Assembly (NCBI GenBank): GCA_026119935.1
Contig: JALRMH010000002.1
Span: 124,001 to 188,000 of the forward strand
Direction of reading: 5' to 3'
From: Endothia cerciana
Lineage: Eukaryota; Ascomycota; Sordariomycetes; Diaporthales; Cryphonectriaceae
Length of the DNA: 64,000 bases
The notes below the pieces were generated by a model. That model had not been told where the DNA came from and did not search any database. It worked only from the letters and a program-made list of their open reading frames with translations. This document shows, piece by piece, positions 9,205-20,271 of the stretch. Position numbers and translations under genes: made by a program. The first letter of the stretch is position 1, and each line of letters starts with the position of its first letter.

Positions 9205-11192
9205 CTAAGAAGCTGCTTCTACATCCCTGGACACGGCCGGGCCATGTACCTGAAGCGCCCATGTCTGGATACCGTTGTACCAATCCAGAAGAATGCTTAG
9301 TTCCGGTTCCCCGGAGACCAGGCCCTTGCGTAGATGCACTACCTCGCAGCCGCTCCAGCAGGTGGGACCACCCGTATAGTGGTTGTCCTGGGGCTCCTGC
9401 TCCTTGGGCTTGGTGCGCTTGCCCCTGATGCTCCGGCCGGGCATGCGAGCCAGCCGGCCGTTTGAGGCGGTATAGCTGCCTGTACAGGCCTGAAAGGCAT
9501 TGTGGAAGGCTATCTGCTGCTGCTGCGGCTGCGGCTGGTAGTCCTGCGCCTCCTGTGCAGGAGTGGTGGGCCTGATGAGGTAGATGTTGAAATGGATGGG
9601 CGAGATGGAGAGGCCATAGAAGGCCAGGTCCTTGACATCGCTGGGCTGCATGACAGGCGGGCCCGTTTTGTTGTTGGCGGGCACCGCCTCTAAACAGCTG
9701 TTTCCGCCCTCCCCTCCTGCTGCTGCAGTATCGTGGACGGCGGCGTCGCCGCGGCCACGGCGGCGGCGGTTCTGGACGGCGCGTTCGCGCAGGAGGAAGC
9801 GGTTGAGGAGGGCCGTGGCCCCAGCACTGATGATCTTGGTGAGTGCTTCACCGGACGGCTGGGGTTCGCCGTTGTGAAACTCGATAGCGAGATACGGGTA
9901 GACATCCCGTCCCAGGTGGCAGAAGGTCAGGGAGTCGAGGTGAGCCCTGAAGTCCACGTCGAAGCCGCCGGCCTGCAGCCAAAAGGTATGCGATGGCTTG
10001 CCATACGGCAGAGGGGTGGGCGGCGGTGCAGGCGAGGAGGCTGGTCCCACCTCGAGCGCTGGGAGGGGGGTCCAGGGCGAGCTGCCCGCCTGCAGAATGC
10101 CCGCCTGCGGAATGCCCGCCGGCGGGACGGAGCAGTTCGGGACATGGGCGATACGCCATTCGCTGTCCAGAGGATGATGACCCACGTGGTACGGATGACC
10201 ACGAAAGTGCTGGGTGAAGTGAAGGGCGATGGCATCGATACTGTCATGAAGGGAGACGAGCATGTTTTGGTGTTGGACCAGAGCGGCTCGCGCCTGGCCT
10301 TGGATGAGGACCTCGGAGAGAAGACGCTGGCGCTGCGACGCGGCGGGCGGCGGCCCTCCACCCCTATCCCCACCGACACTGCCGGTAGGATTGAGCATCT
10401 TGCCACGGCCATGGACAAGCAACTCGTGCCCATCCGCACCCTGCGCGTTACCAGGAGTGGTCGTGGCGGTGGCCGTGCTGGAGGAGCCGAAGTGAACGGT
10501 GGCCTTAGCGAACCCGGTCTTGTTGTCGGTCTGGATGCGGTAGCGTGGGAATGCTCTGCTGGGATCGGGAGGCATATTGCTGAGGCGGCGGCGGTCGAGG
10601 TCGAGGTCCAGTTGTAGGGAGGACGTCTCGTACGAGCAGATGTCGGCATGCAGAGCACAAGGCGGCTGTTGCTGTCGGTAGAGAGCAACGGAAGCCCAGA
10701 GCCTGGAGATTTCGCCCGGGTCGGTCTCGATCTCGTCGTAAGGTGGCGATGGGGACAGCGGTGAGGTTGAAGGAGCAGGATGGGCAGGGGGTACCGGGCG
10801 AGACCTGGGCCTAGAGGATGAAGGAGACAGAGCCAGGTTAGTTGTGATTTTTATAGATAGATGATTGAAATACAGAAAGAGGGAGTGGAGTGAGGACGAG
10901 CCAGATGCTGGGTGTCTCTGCTTTGCATTGCTTACCTGCGAGCGAGCATGGATGTGGTAGGACATCGCCTGCCAGGCACCGCTGCGCTGTTGTTGACCTT
11001 CTTTCCTGAAGTTGGAGATGGGCTTGCTACAGGATCGAAGCCTCTGAGGCCGCTGTCATTGTAGTTGGCTGTAAGATCATTAGGGGCTGTGATCTCGTCG
11101 AGTGCATGACGCTGTCGCCGTTGTTGTCGCCGTAGCTGCGGCTGCCTGCTGCGGATTGGGGATGGTACTGCGGCTGGGGAGCTGCCTGCCAT
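9205..11192 (-). CDS. Uncharacterised protein, two exons, 620 residues
   Basis: Exon 1 is 11192..10936 and starts MAGSSPAAVPSPIRSRQPQL. Exon 2 is 10810..9205. The 125-bp intron has a GTAAGC donor, a CTAAC branch-like site and a CTAG acceptor. The joined length is 1863 nt, exactly 621 codons. The N-terminal 120 residues are rich in Ser, Pro and Arg and look disordered. The middle has a plausibly folded segment around LLSEVLIQGQARAALVQHQN and LHDSIDAIALHFTQHF. The C-terminal half includes FWLQAGGFDVDFRAHLDSL and a poly-Gln patch, and ends in a basic stretch and a conserved-looking LSILLDWYNGIQTWALQ. No catalytic motif, signal peptide or membrane helix was found, and I do not recognise the family. 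The intron and long frame argue for a real gene. Confidence 0.7.
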
Positions 11193-11789
11193 CTTTGTTG
11201 TTGTCCTTATGGAGGCTGCTCTGCTTTGGGAGATGTACCGTCAACGATGGAGTTGATCCTGATTAACTTGGACAACAGAAGAGAGAAAGAAAAGAAGGAA
11301 GGAAGGAAGAAAGGTTCACGGCGTTACTGTTATGGCGCGTCGAATGCATGTGACAAACGAGGTGTAGTGATAAGATCAGAAAAGATAAGACACCTCGCTC
11401 TGCCTCCAGGAACTGGGGCTGATCGAGGATGGTGAGGTTCCCCTCGTGTTGTGAGTCCTCTCCGGGAGGCTTGTTGCGGTTTCCTATTGTTCCTTTGCAG
11501 CCCACGCTGCCTTGCTATGGCAACGTTAGTTGGCCCCCCCGCGGAGAAGATCTAGGGCAATAGGCTGGGTATCCAAAGAAGTCAACATTGCTAGCACTAC
11601 TAGTCCGCGAATACAGATGGACCTACATGACAAGGCTGAGTGATTATGCCCTGGTGGCGTTGACGGCGCCAATGACGGTGAGCGACCCTCAAGACATGCA
11701 TGCAGCTTGCATAAACCCCTGAAAGCCTTCCTGGGGATGACCATGATGATGATGCGTTGTGTGGTTGATCACCTGTCTTCTTCACTATA

Positions 11790-11829
<40 letters not shown>

Positions 11830-11989
11830 ACAGCCCGCGGACTGTGGCTCTCTGCTGGCATCGTCAGAGAACCCAGGGATCACCTGCCTGATGCGTCTGC
11901 CCAGTATATGCGGGCGCGGGGGGGGGGGGGGCATTGTCGGGTCTCGTCCGGATCCTCAAGCAAATCTCGTTGGACGCCCGCCGCCCCTG
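11193..11989. other. Intergenic region with CA microsatellite
   Basis: This is the 5' flank of the uncharacterised two-exon gene. It includes an AAGG-rich stretch at about 11280-11312 and a CA microsatellite at about 11789-11827. A long plus-strand frame passes through the CA repeat but shows only Thr-His repetition and is not accepted as a gene. Confidence 0.5.
11789..11827. repeat. CA dinucleotide microsatellite
   Basis: About 17 CA units, slightly interrupted at the left end. Confidence 0.9.
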
Positions 11990-12600
11990 ACCTCCTCGTG
12001 TTCCTCTCTTCCACCCACCTGTTGTCCACGTCCCTCCTCGCCGCCCACACCAACTCGGGCTTCCTCCAGCGGCCCGGCCTCCCCTCCTCCCCTCCCGGAC
12101 CACCTTCGTCAGAACCGGCAGCACAAGGGTTATGCCGGCGCCACCGGCGATGCACAGCATCAATCGAGGCCGCCCATGCTGGCGAGATCGTCGGCCCCTG
12201 CCTGAACACCATACCCGTTCGGGGCCCGGCTCGAGGCGCCCAGCCGGAACGGGGAGGACCTCCAGGCCCAGCTGCAGCGACAGGGCCCTGCCGCCTCGCC
12301 CCGGGAGGCGGTGGGCATCGAGAGGATCAGCCGGCTGTGCGGGATGGGATCGGGAGGACGCTGCTGGCGGCGGCGGCGCGGGGGTCCGGTTCGGCTCCAT
12401 CGTTGCAGCTCCAGAACATTGACGACACGGGCTCGCCCAGGCGGGATGCGAGCTCGAGCAGGGTGGCCCTGATCTGCCCGGCGGTCCTGCCGCACGGGTC
12501 TGCCCAGGCGCTGCTTGACATCCGGACGGGGACGATTGTCCGGATGTGCAGCTCGCCACAGTCGCTGGTGTCAGAGCCCGTCCCATGGCTTTTCTGGGCT
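11990..12600 (-). pseudogene. Ferric-reductase-like NAD-binding segment, decayed
   Basis: On the minus strand one frame reads LMLCIAGGAGITLVLPVLTK (about 12060-12165). This resembles the nucleotide-binding start of ferric reductase / NADPH oxidase C-terminal domains (AGGSGIT..LP). The preceding YGVQAGADDLASMGGLD is in another frame, and the following LVWAARRDVDNRWVEE (about 12000-12045), resembling the next strand of the domain, is in a third. Upstream, HIRTIVPVRM and LLELASRLGE might be remains of the FAD-binding part. No single frame or plausible intron joins these pieces. Heme-binding and membrane segments are absent. This is a degraded fragment at best, and the family call rests mainly on one motif. 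Confidence 0.4.
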
Positions 12601-14869
12601 GCCCACCCTCCCTCTTCCGACCGGGGCTCGGGTTGTCTAATGATCAAGTGGCAGTATTAGTTTAAAAACAAAATAACCTGAGCTGTGGTCAACTGATCCT
12701 ATCTCGACTTCACGTGATTCGCTAAGGATGTTAGAGAATGATCCCGAGCAGGTATGGAGGTCTGCGTTCTAGACTGTACCCATACGACGAGGGAGGAAAG
12801 CTTGACCGCCCGCCTGGCAATCGCTTATGGTGCCGTGTACTCTATGGGAAGAAAAAGAAAGAAAAAGAGAAGCCAAACCTAAATTGCAGCCTGGGCGGGG
12901 CAGGCTCAGGGTTGGGCTCGTGGTTGGGCTCAGCTGGACTAAGGGTTGGGCTCAGGGTTAAGTAGCCCAGGCCTCCGTGCCTGCACAGGGCAGCCTTGGA
13001 GGTAAGACCTCGACGACTAACCAACTCTTCACATTACTTTCAACCTGCCCAGGCCAGACCAGACAGACCAGACCAGGGCGGTGAGGTTGGTCCATGAGGC
13101 ACGCCGTCATGATCACCCACCAACATGGGCAGCCCCTCGGTCGGGCGTTGCCCTCCTGCCTCTGGACAGCCATATCCTACCTCGACGTCGCGTTCGCCGA
13201 CGTCGCGAGGCCCCAAGCCCCAATACCGGATTGATACGTGGGCGAACCCCACGCCTGTCCGTCTGCCTTAGGCCATCCTTGGGCCCACCACCAGGGAGAG
13301 GATGGCATTGAGACAGAGACGCTACGGCGCCAGTTCTACCTGGTATCAGCTGACGCTGATGCGGCCGTCCCAACAATGGCTATGTATGTAAGGGACGCCG
13401 CGCGAGGAAGGCGACTGCTCTGCTTATTCTTGCCAATCAAGACAGGCACCCCGGGGGGCGGGGGGGGGCGGGAGACAGGAGGACCCATCGACATCAAGGA
13501 CTTCTTTGTTGTTGTTGTGAGACCCGTCTCGAGGTCCAGGTCCAGGACCAGGACCAGGCCCAGGTCAAGGTTCGGGTTCAGGCTCAGGCCCCCCAGGTCC
13601 CAGATCCACATCGAGGTCCAAGGAAGAGCCGGTGTGAAGGCAATCCCGGACCCGCTCGCCGTTACGTTGTCTCGATCTGGCATGACACCTTGGAGCAGCA
13701 CACACTTGAGCACGTTGTCTCTTGTCGGGAAAGCACCCCATGCTACGCTACCAGCGTCCCCCTCATCATGGAGGGTGGGCTGCTCTGAGGTCGTGCCCTT
13801 GTCTCTGCCGTGGTCCCGTCACCCACCGGACCATGTTTTCTTTCATACGGGCACACTGCAACACCAACCAGGGCGGGTCCAAGGCAGGGCAAGCCCGGGC
13901 CTCCATCGGCGAAACGCTGCGGCACACTGCGAAGGAGCCCCCGTACACCATCTCTTGGTCGCCCTGCCCACCATCACCATCGCCAACACCCCCGGTGGTG
14001 CGCCTCTTTTGACGCCTCTTATCTTTACTAGCCGGCAGGTCGGCTTTATTTCAATTTCCCAGCTTTCCCTTCCGGAGTATGCATATATACGCATATAAAC
14101 ACTCGCCAATCGTGTCGGCCCATCACTTCCGCCCCGTCTAGCTCGGACAGTCACCTGTAATTACCGGCCTGGGGGTCGTCAGCCTTGCGACGACGTACTC
14201 TTGGTGAGCTCCACGGCCACCTCATCCTCTCGCCCCTCCCACGTCGCGCAAAATACCTGCCGCTGGAGTTCCCCATCGCCGTAATTGTCATCGTCATCAC
14301 CATCATCATCATCATATATTATCATCATCATCATCACCACCACCGCCGCCGCCGCCGCCGCCGCCGCCCAGAAGGACTTGGCCATGCGCGCTGCACAAAC
14401 GGAACGATGACGCCGTGCACCAAGAAGAAGCAGCCGCCGCAACCTCTTCAGTCGACGTCGCCCTCGTCGCATTCCTGGTGCCCCCCACGTGGGACGACTC
14501 GGCGGCGCCGTGCGCCATACCCCACAACCGACCTCCAGCTGTCGGAACGGGCGCAGGAACACCGCCGTCACCAGAATCTTGGACGGCTGCCGCCTCCGCC
14601 GCCGCTGCCGCCGCCGCCGCCGCCGTCCCGCCGGTCGCACCACCACCACCGCCACACCACCAACAACATACCGCCACAGCAGCGCAGCAGCAGCAGCAGC
14701 AGCAGTAGCAGTCGGCCACGGCCGGTCGGTCGCATTGCGGCTCGGCGTGGTTGAGTTGGCTGCTGTCCCCGTTCCTGCCTAGGACTGGCCAGCGCGTGTG
14801 TCCGTCTGTGCGCATCCACCGGAGGGCCCTCCCCGGAGGGGCTTTGACAATACTCGCGCAAGCCCTCAC

Positions 14870-14908
<39 letters not shown>

Positions 14909-15044
14909 CTCCAAGTCGCGCCGCGCCGTGCAGAGCTCCTCAGAAAATTTTCCATCCTCGGGCCAGCTCTCCGAGACCCCCGAGCCCCGCTGCGGCCCCC
15001 CCTCCCCCGAACAAAGCTCCTGACCCGGCCCTCGGACCCCGACC
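12601..15044. other. Low-complexity intergenic region, 2.4 kb
   Basis: No recognised gene. It contains GGGTTGGGCTCA-type repeats (about 12900-12960) and GGTCCA/GGACCA hexamers (about 13528-13612). It also has ATC/CAC triplets followed by GCC triplets (about 14295-14370), further GCC triplets (about 14590-14640) and CAG runs (about 14682-14706 and 14867-14908). Long frames at 14179-14754 on both strands owe their openness to these repeats. A small real exon hidden here cannot be excluded. Confidence 0.5.
14867..14908 (+). repeat. CAG microsatellite upstream of the BLOC-1 subunit gene
   Basis: About 13 CAG units roughly 140 bp upstream of the ATG at 15045, so probably in its 5' UTR or core promoter. 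Depending on frame it would encode Gln, Ala or Ser, but no recognised protein runs through it. Confidence 0.85.
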
Positions 15045-15653
15045 ATGTCTCTGTCCTCTCAGGCAGTCTCCAATACAGTGTCCGCCAGCCAGCTAGGTCT
15101 CTCGAGCGACGAGGTCGCGGCCCTCCAGCATGCGCAGAGGGAGGCGGCGGCGACCGGCGGCGGCGGGTCGAGCTCCTCGCGCGCCGCGAGCCGCGCCTCC
15201 TCGCAGGGCATGCTGCTCCTCGACTCCGGGTCCCTCGCGCAGCTGGGGCGGCACTTCGAGCGGCTGATGCAGCAGATCGCGCAGCAGCTCGAACACCTGA
15301 CGGAGCAGTCGCAGATGGTCACCATGTCCGTGTACGACCAGGCCGGGGACCTGATCGACAACGCCGACGCCGAGATCCGCAGGTTCCACACCATCATGGC
15401 CCAGATCGACGAGCTCGAGACCGAGTTCGACCGCGTGCGGCACATCAGGGACATCGTGCGGGGGTTCCGGCACAGGGTCCAGGAGCTGGAGCGCGCGCTG
15501 GACGGCTCCCAGCCGGGCGGTGGGGGATATCACCACTCGAGCAGCAGCAGCAGCGCCCGCCATCGGCACTCGTCGCACGGCCATTCGAGGCACCACCACC
15601 ATTCGTCACACCATACATCGCAGCATACGTCGTCGCGGAGGGAAAGGCACTGA
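15045..15653 (+). CDS. Coiled-coil protein, probable BLOC-1 subunit (CNL1-like)
   Basis: An intronless frame of 202 residues starts at an ATG in the context CGACCATGTCT. Residues about 65-150 form a clear helical coiled coil: LGRHFERLMQQIAQQLEHLT, then VYDQAGDLIDNADAEIRRFH and IDELETEFDRVRHIRDIVRG. This resembles fungal Cnl1 / cappuccino-like subunits of BLOC-1, a complex that acts on endosomes in sorting and in Rab5-type GTPase regulation. The N-terminal 60 residues are Ser/Gly/Ala-rich, and the C-terminal 45 are a His/Ser-rich tail of low complexity. A microtubule- or SNARE-associated coiled-coil protein of similar size is the main alternative. The gene is convergent with the choline kinase gene. 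Confidence 0.62.
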   Translation: MSLSSQAVSNTVSASQLGLSSDEVAALQHAQREAAATGGGGSSSSRAASRASSQGMLLLDSGSLAQLGRHFERLMQQIAQQLEHLTEQSQMVTMSVYDQAGDLIDNADAEIRRFHTIMAQIDELETEFDRVRHIRDIVRGFRHRVQELERALDGSQPGGGGYHHSSSSSSARHRHSSHGHSRHHHHSSHHTSQHTSSRRERH

Positions 15654-17079
15654 TGCCCAAGCGCCGGCTGAGAAGTTGTCGCAAGGGGAGGCACATCTCG
15701 AGGGGGAGGAACACAAAAGGAGAGATATAGACTATACGTCCTGGCGAAGGGCATCCTGGACGACTGGAACATATGAGTGGGCAATCGCCTGGCCGTGCAG
15801 GGTACCCAACCATCGGAAAGGCACCATCCGAACAGAAGCAAACACACCTCGTCTCACAACAATAGGGGGGGCAGACCAGCGAGGCTACGCGGCCGATGAC
15901 AGATAATGGGAGGGAAGACAGAGGGCCTTTATCGATGAGCAAGCAACCGCGGGATACAACAGCACCGCAGCTTGCCCGACGGCGTAGAGCCCAAGCCCCC
16001 CTCGCCCAGCTTCCCAACAGCGGAGAGGCATGGCTACCACGAGCACGGGGGAGCAAGGCAGCCCACCCCGTCCCCCCAACGAGAGTCTGTTTTTTTTTCT
16101 TTTCTTCTTCTTCTTTCTTATCCCCTTGTATTACATCAACAACGCGCGGACAGGAGGCAGAGGACGGTTCTGTTTCAATCCACATGTCTCAAAGATCGCA
16201 TTTCGGGCCTCGCGGCTGCTGGGAACGGAAACGGGAACGGGAACGGGAACGAAACGTACGAAACCGACGAAACCGACCGAAAAAGAAAAAGGAAAAAAAG
16301 AAAAAAAAAATTTAATGGGGATCACGCACCATACATACATACCATCTAAGCCTCGCGGCAAACCATCTACGACCCATGATGACGACGAAATACCCGTGCG
16401 GAATTTTTGATCTTTCAAATCTCCTATGTCATTCTGTGTTTGAGTATCTGTATCAGTGTTTTTGTCACCTTTTTTTTTTCTTCTTCTTTTTTCTTCCCCT
16501 CTTTATAGCATCAGGTTAGCGACTGTGCCTTTGTTCTCTCTTTCCCTTCTCTCGTCTCTTCGTTTCCTGACCCCTCCTCTACTAAGGTGCGGCTTTTTTT
16601 TTTTTTTTCTTTTTTTTTTTTCTTCTTAGTGTGTGTGTTTGTTTTCTGTGTAATGACTTATTATACCGAAGAGAGTGGGCGGTCTTGAGTGAGTTATGAG
16701 ATAATACCCTGAAATGAAAAGTTGTTTCGGCTGGTGGACTGCTTTTATCTGCGTGGATATTCATAGGCAGGGAGACATGTGAGGAAATGTACGTACTTCT
16801 GCGAGGCGAATTGGTTCGGCTCACAGGTCCAGTCACTCTGCCTGCGTGGACGTCAATAGGCAGAGACATTTGAGGAACGTTTTTTTCTGCAAGGCGAATT
16901 GATTCGGCTCACGTGCCTAGCCGATCTCCCTCCTGAACTTCCTCACTCGCAACACGCTGGATATGTATGAGTGCCTAGGACCGTCCATCAACTTCGATCC
17001 GGTTCATTGTACCTAAGTACCTGACCTTCTCGACGGGGGCCCATCGTTATACAGTATCCCCCCGTCGTCTCCCCACGTC
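15654..17079. other. Convergent 3' intergenic region
   Basis: This region lies between two convergent genes, so both 3' UTRs should be here. It holds T/CT-rich tracts (16088-16120, 16469-16500, 16593-16626), four GGGAAC/GGAACG units near 16225-16252 and an A-rich stretch at about 16278-16310. It also holds the tandem duplication at 16749-16912. Open frames on both strands are repeat-driven. Confidence 0.5.
16749..16912. repeat. Diverged direct tandem duplication, unit about 71-76 bp
   Basis: Copy 1 is 16749-16824 and copy 2 is 16842-16912. Both start ctgcgtgga and end with gcgaatt-g-ttcggctcac. Internal differences include short indels and transitions. The pair lies 170-330 bp beyond the choline kinase stop, so it may be in that gene's 3' UTR. 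Confidence 0.8.
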
Positions 17080-19939
17080 TCAGTACTCCACGATCTTGAC
17101 CTGTCCCCTCAACCCTTCGGGCAGACCCTCCAGCTTCACAAGCCCCATCTGGACACAATCCCCCCAGAAGAACAGTGCCCGCTCATGCGCGTACCGCAGG
17201 TAATCGAACCCCTCCTCGTCACCCCCGGTCCTGCTGGCGCTCCCGTTCTCCCCCGTGACCGTCGCCTCCGAGCCCACGGGCGAGGGCGGCGCCGGCTCGT
17301 CGCCTCCGTCGGCGTCGGTGTACCCGGGAATCTTGGCCTGGACGATCCCCCATGCGACCCACTGCGCGCTGTTCATGGCGCGCCACAGCCTCGTCTCGCG
17401 GATGAGGTCCAGTACCTTGGCATCACCCATTTCCGCCGCGCGGCGTTCCTCCTCCTTCCATCCGCCGGGCGGGACCCGCGCGTCCAGCATGAACTCCACG
17501 ATGGAGCTGGAGCTCGGCGTCGGGGCCGGCGCCTGCGCCTGCTGTGGGCCCAGGAGCGGCGTCGCGGACGGGGTCACGTCGTCAGCTGCAGATGAAGAGG
17601 TGGTCGCGAACTTGGGCCGATGGTTGACGTAGGCTTCGATGAAGCGCTGCTGCTCCTCGAGGTCGGGGTAGCACTTCTCGACATTGCATGCGTAGGAGGC
17701 GTTCGCGTCGTGGTAGTTATACGCCCACTCTGTGAAGTGGTTTGCAAATTCAAGGCCGGGGAGGTTCGCCGAGGCGTATTCGAAGTCGATGACGATGAGT
17801 TGTTTGTGCTCATTCTCAGGCTGCAGGAGCGGCGAGCGCTCATCGTCTGGACGGATGCGGAGAATATTGCCATATTGGGTCTAAAGGGAATGTGAGTATG
17901 GGTTGAAGGGGAAACATGGGGATGGGACGAGAGGCCTACGTCGTTGTGCGCAAAAACAAGCTTGTTGCGCATCGCAGATGGTCCGCCATAGGATCGGATG
18001 AGGAACTCGCGGTACTTGTCAACCATGGCTTTGAACCTGGGCCACTCCGTGCCACACACATAGCCCTGGCTCTTCCATAATTCTGTTGTCCCAACCGGAG
18101 TGTCAGGCTTCTCAGCGGCGAGCTGCTGGTCGAGATACAGCATCCTCTTCCCGACGTTGTCCACCCAGCTATCCCAATTCTTGAACACAGTAGGGCCCTC
18201 ATCCTTCTCCTCATCAAGAAGATCGACACCATCATGAAGTTCACGCATGCGCTTCGCAATCTGCTTGGACGTGCCGGGCTGCCGCAAGGATTCTGGGGTA
18301 AGGGGTACAGCGTTGAAGTACTGCTCGAATCGGCCATTGGTGAAGGTCCCCAATAGTCTCGGCCCAATCTTCTTCCTTGCCAGGCGCTTGAGGATCATGA
18401 GCTCATTGTCTCGGTCGATAAGGTGCTCCACATTCGGGCCGTATATGCGCAGAAGTAACTTTGGTGGTTTCCTCTTGGTGGCGTGCTCGGTGGCCTCGGG
18501 CAGGTTCTCAGGGGGGGTCACAACGTAGACCGCGTTCGTAAGAGCTCCGCTCAGCCGTTCGACGGAGATATCATCCCCCGAGTCAAGCGCGACGCGTCTC
18601 CAGCCCTTCAGCCTCAGGGTATGTGCCAGACGGATGATCTCGTTCTTGAACGTAAGCCACACCTGTCTCTCTTTCTCCTCTCGCCGGCTTGAAACGGAAA
18701 TAGAATCGTCCGCACCGCCTTGGCCGTATTTAAGGGTTTGGGTGTTGTCTAGTACGGCGTCACAGCTCGGTACGAGAGCGTCGCCATCCACGTAGTCTGT
18801 ATCAGATGAGGCCGCGCGGGACAGCTGCAGTGTCGACCGTGAAGCGTGCTTCTTGCTCCGATGTGGAGAGCGCCTCCCCATCCTCGGTCCGAAATGTGGT
18901 ATCGAGTTCAGACCCAGAGCCGCCATGCTGTCATCCAGGATGCGCTGCAGGCGGTCGAAAGACACGTCGCTGGAGTTAGAGTCGACCGAAGTCGTCCGCT
19001 GAAGCGAGATGTCGGCTTCTGGCTCTGGCTGCTCGGGGATTGCGTCTTCTTGAGGCTGCGCCTTGTTATGTTTCCGGCGCAGGTGGTGGTGGTGGTGGTG
19101 GTGGTGGTGGTGGCTCCTCGGCTTCCTGGATTCCCGCTTGGCCTTCTCGCGCTGGAGCCACTCGGCTATCTGAGAGAGCAGCTTCTCCGAGACACGATCG
19201 ACCCTGTGAGAATGTTGATGACCCGGGCTCTGCTGCTGTTGGTCCCCTGCGGCCTGGCCTGGGACCTCATTGGGTGTTTGGACCAGTGATGGGCTGCTCT
19301 GCTGCCCGCTCAGGTCCAAGGTCTCGATGCTGTTCATGGAGAGCAACGACGAGCGCGAAGAGCTGCCCGTAGGCATGGCCGGCCTTCCGCTGAGGCGTTT
19401 CGCGCCCACGCTGGCGGAGAACTGCCTCTTAAACAGTGGCTCCTCGTGCGGGAGAGGCTCTGGCTCGGCGATCTGAACGGCTACAGTGGCTGTCGCGTCA
19501 GCATGAGCCGTGTCGCATGAGCAGACATCTAGGGATATAAGTCCGCAGGTTGACTCCCGAGGAGGCAGAGCGTTTACCTGACAAAGATCAAGCATTTTGA
19601 CTGAGACCCACGTCCTCACCACGCTCACAAGATTCCAGCACTTGGAGGATATCCGTATGTGGATATGCCAACGCTCGCAAGGCCCGAAAGCACTGCCAGA
19701 CACCAAGGCAAATACAGATAATCAGCACTTGCGCCGCGCCAAGTCTGACGAGCAGATACAAGAGCCGTACGTAGTAGGTGATGGCAAGGACGAGAAGTCA
19801 GAAAGACCTGCAACTGGGATATGTGCTTACCCTTGACAGGCCCGCCGGGAGGCGTGCGGGTGACATCATCCTCGGCCTTCAGGGCTGACCTGATGGGCTG
19901 CCCCTGGGCGTTGAGGATGGGGGTCGTAGACGTAGACAT
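17080..19939 (-). CDS. Choline kinase
   Basis: Three exons: 19939..19831, 19480..17940 and 17880..17080 (2451 nt, 816 residues). Donors are GTAAGC and GTAGGC; acceptors are GTAG and TTAG. The start MSTSTTPILNAQGQPIRSAL is preferred over in-frame upstream codons because the joined reading is typical of fungal homologues. The enzyme phosphorylates choline with ATP, the first step of the Kennedy pathway to phosphatidylcholine, in the cytosol. Visible motifs are LSGALTNAVYVV (nucleotide loop), KLLLRIYGPNVEHLIDR, the catalytic AHNDTQYGNILR near residue 550 and VIDFEYAS near 580. The N-terminal 300 residues are a long, probably disordered extension with a run of about 10 His near residue 160, and a Pro/Gln/Ala-rich stretch interrupts the C-terminal lobe after the DFEYAS region. 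Both make it longer than yeast Cki1 (582 residues, from memory). Confidence 0.93.
19083..19114 (-). repeat. GGT repeat encoding poly-His in choline kinase
   Basis: About ten GGT units on the plus strand, read as CAC/CAT codons on the coding strand. The reading frame is kept. Confidence 0.9.
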
Positions 19940-20226
19940 CGTTCGGGTGGTAGCACCGGCGAGAGGGGGGGCGAACAGCTTCCGGACGGCCTCGTGCCAC
20001 GCCCTGGAGAGGCGCCTTAGTACTTTGCAGCCCACAATGTGCCAGAGGTGCATACCGTATGTCTCACTCGGGTCTGGGCACAACGAGGTGTGTCGAGGCC
20101 AGATGCAGCTCGGTTCCTGGAGGGGGTGGGAGGGTGATAGACCTCAGGGCTTCAGGTGGTCGAGCCAGATAAGAAGCTGTGGTCCCGAGAACGGCAGCCA
20201 AGGATAGGGCGCAAGATAGAGATAGG

Positions 20227-20271
<45 letters not shown>

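Noticed and set aside
11707..12660. 317-codon plus-strand frame running through the CA microsatellite
   Set aside because: Its openness comes from Thr-His repetition and G+C-rich sequence. The opposite strand carries the recognisable ferric-reductase-like motif.
14179..14754. Long frames on both strands with poly-Ala, poly-Asp and poly-His
   Set aside because: All are read through CAT, GCC and CAG triplets; no non-repetitive domain is present.
14798..15730. 310-codon plus-strand frame overlapping the BLOC-1 subunit gene
   Set aside because: It is a shifted shadow, extended by the CAG run and rich in Arg/Ala/Pro. The frame starting at 15045 has the coherent coiled coil.
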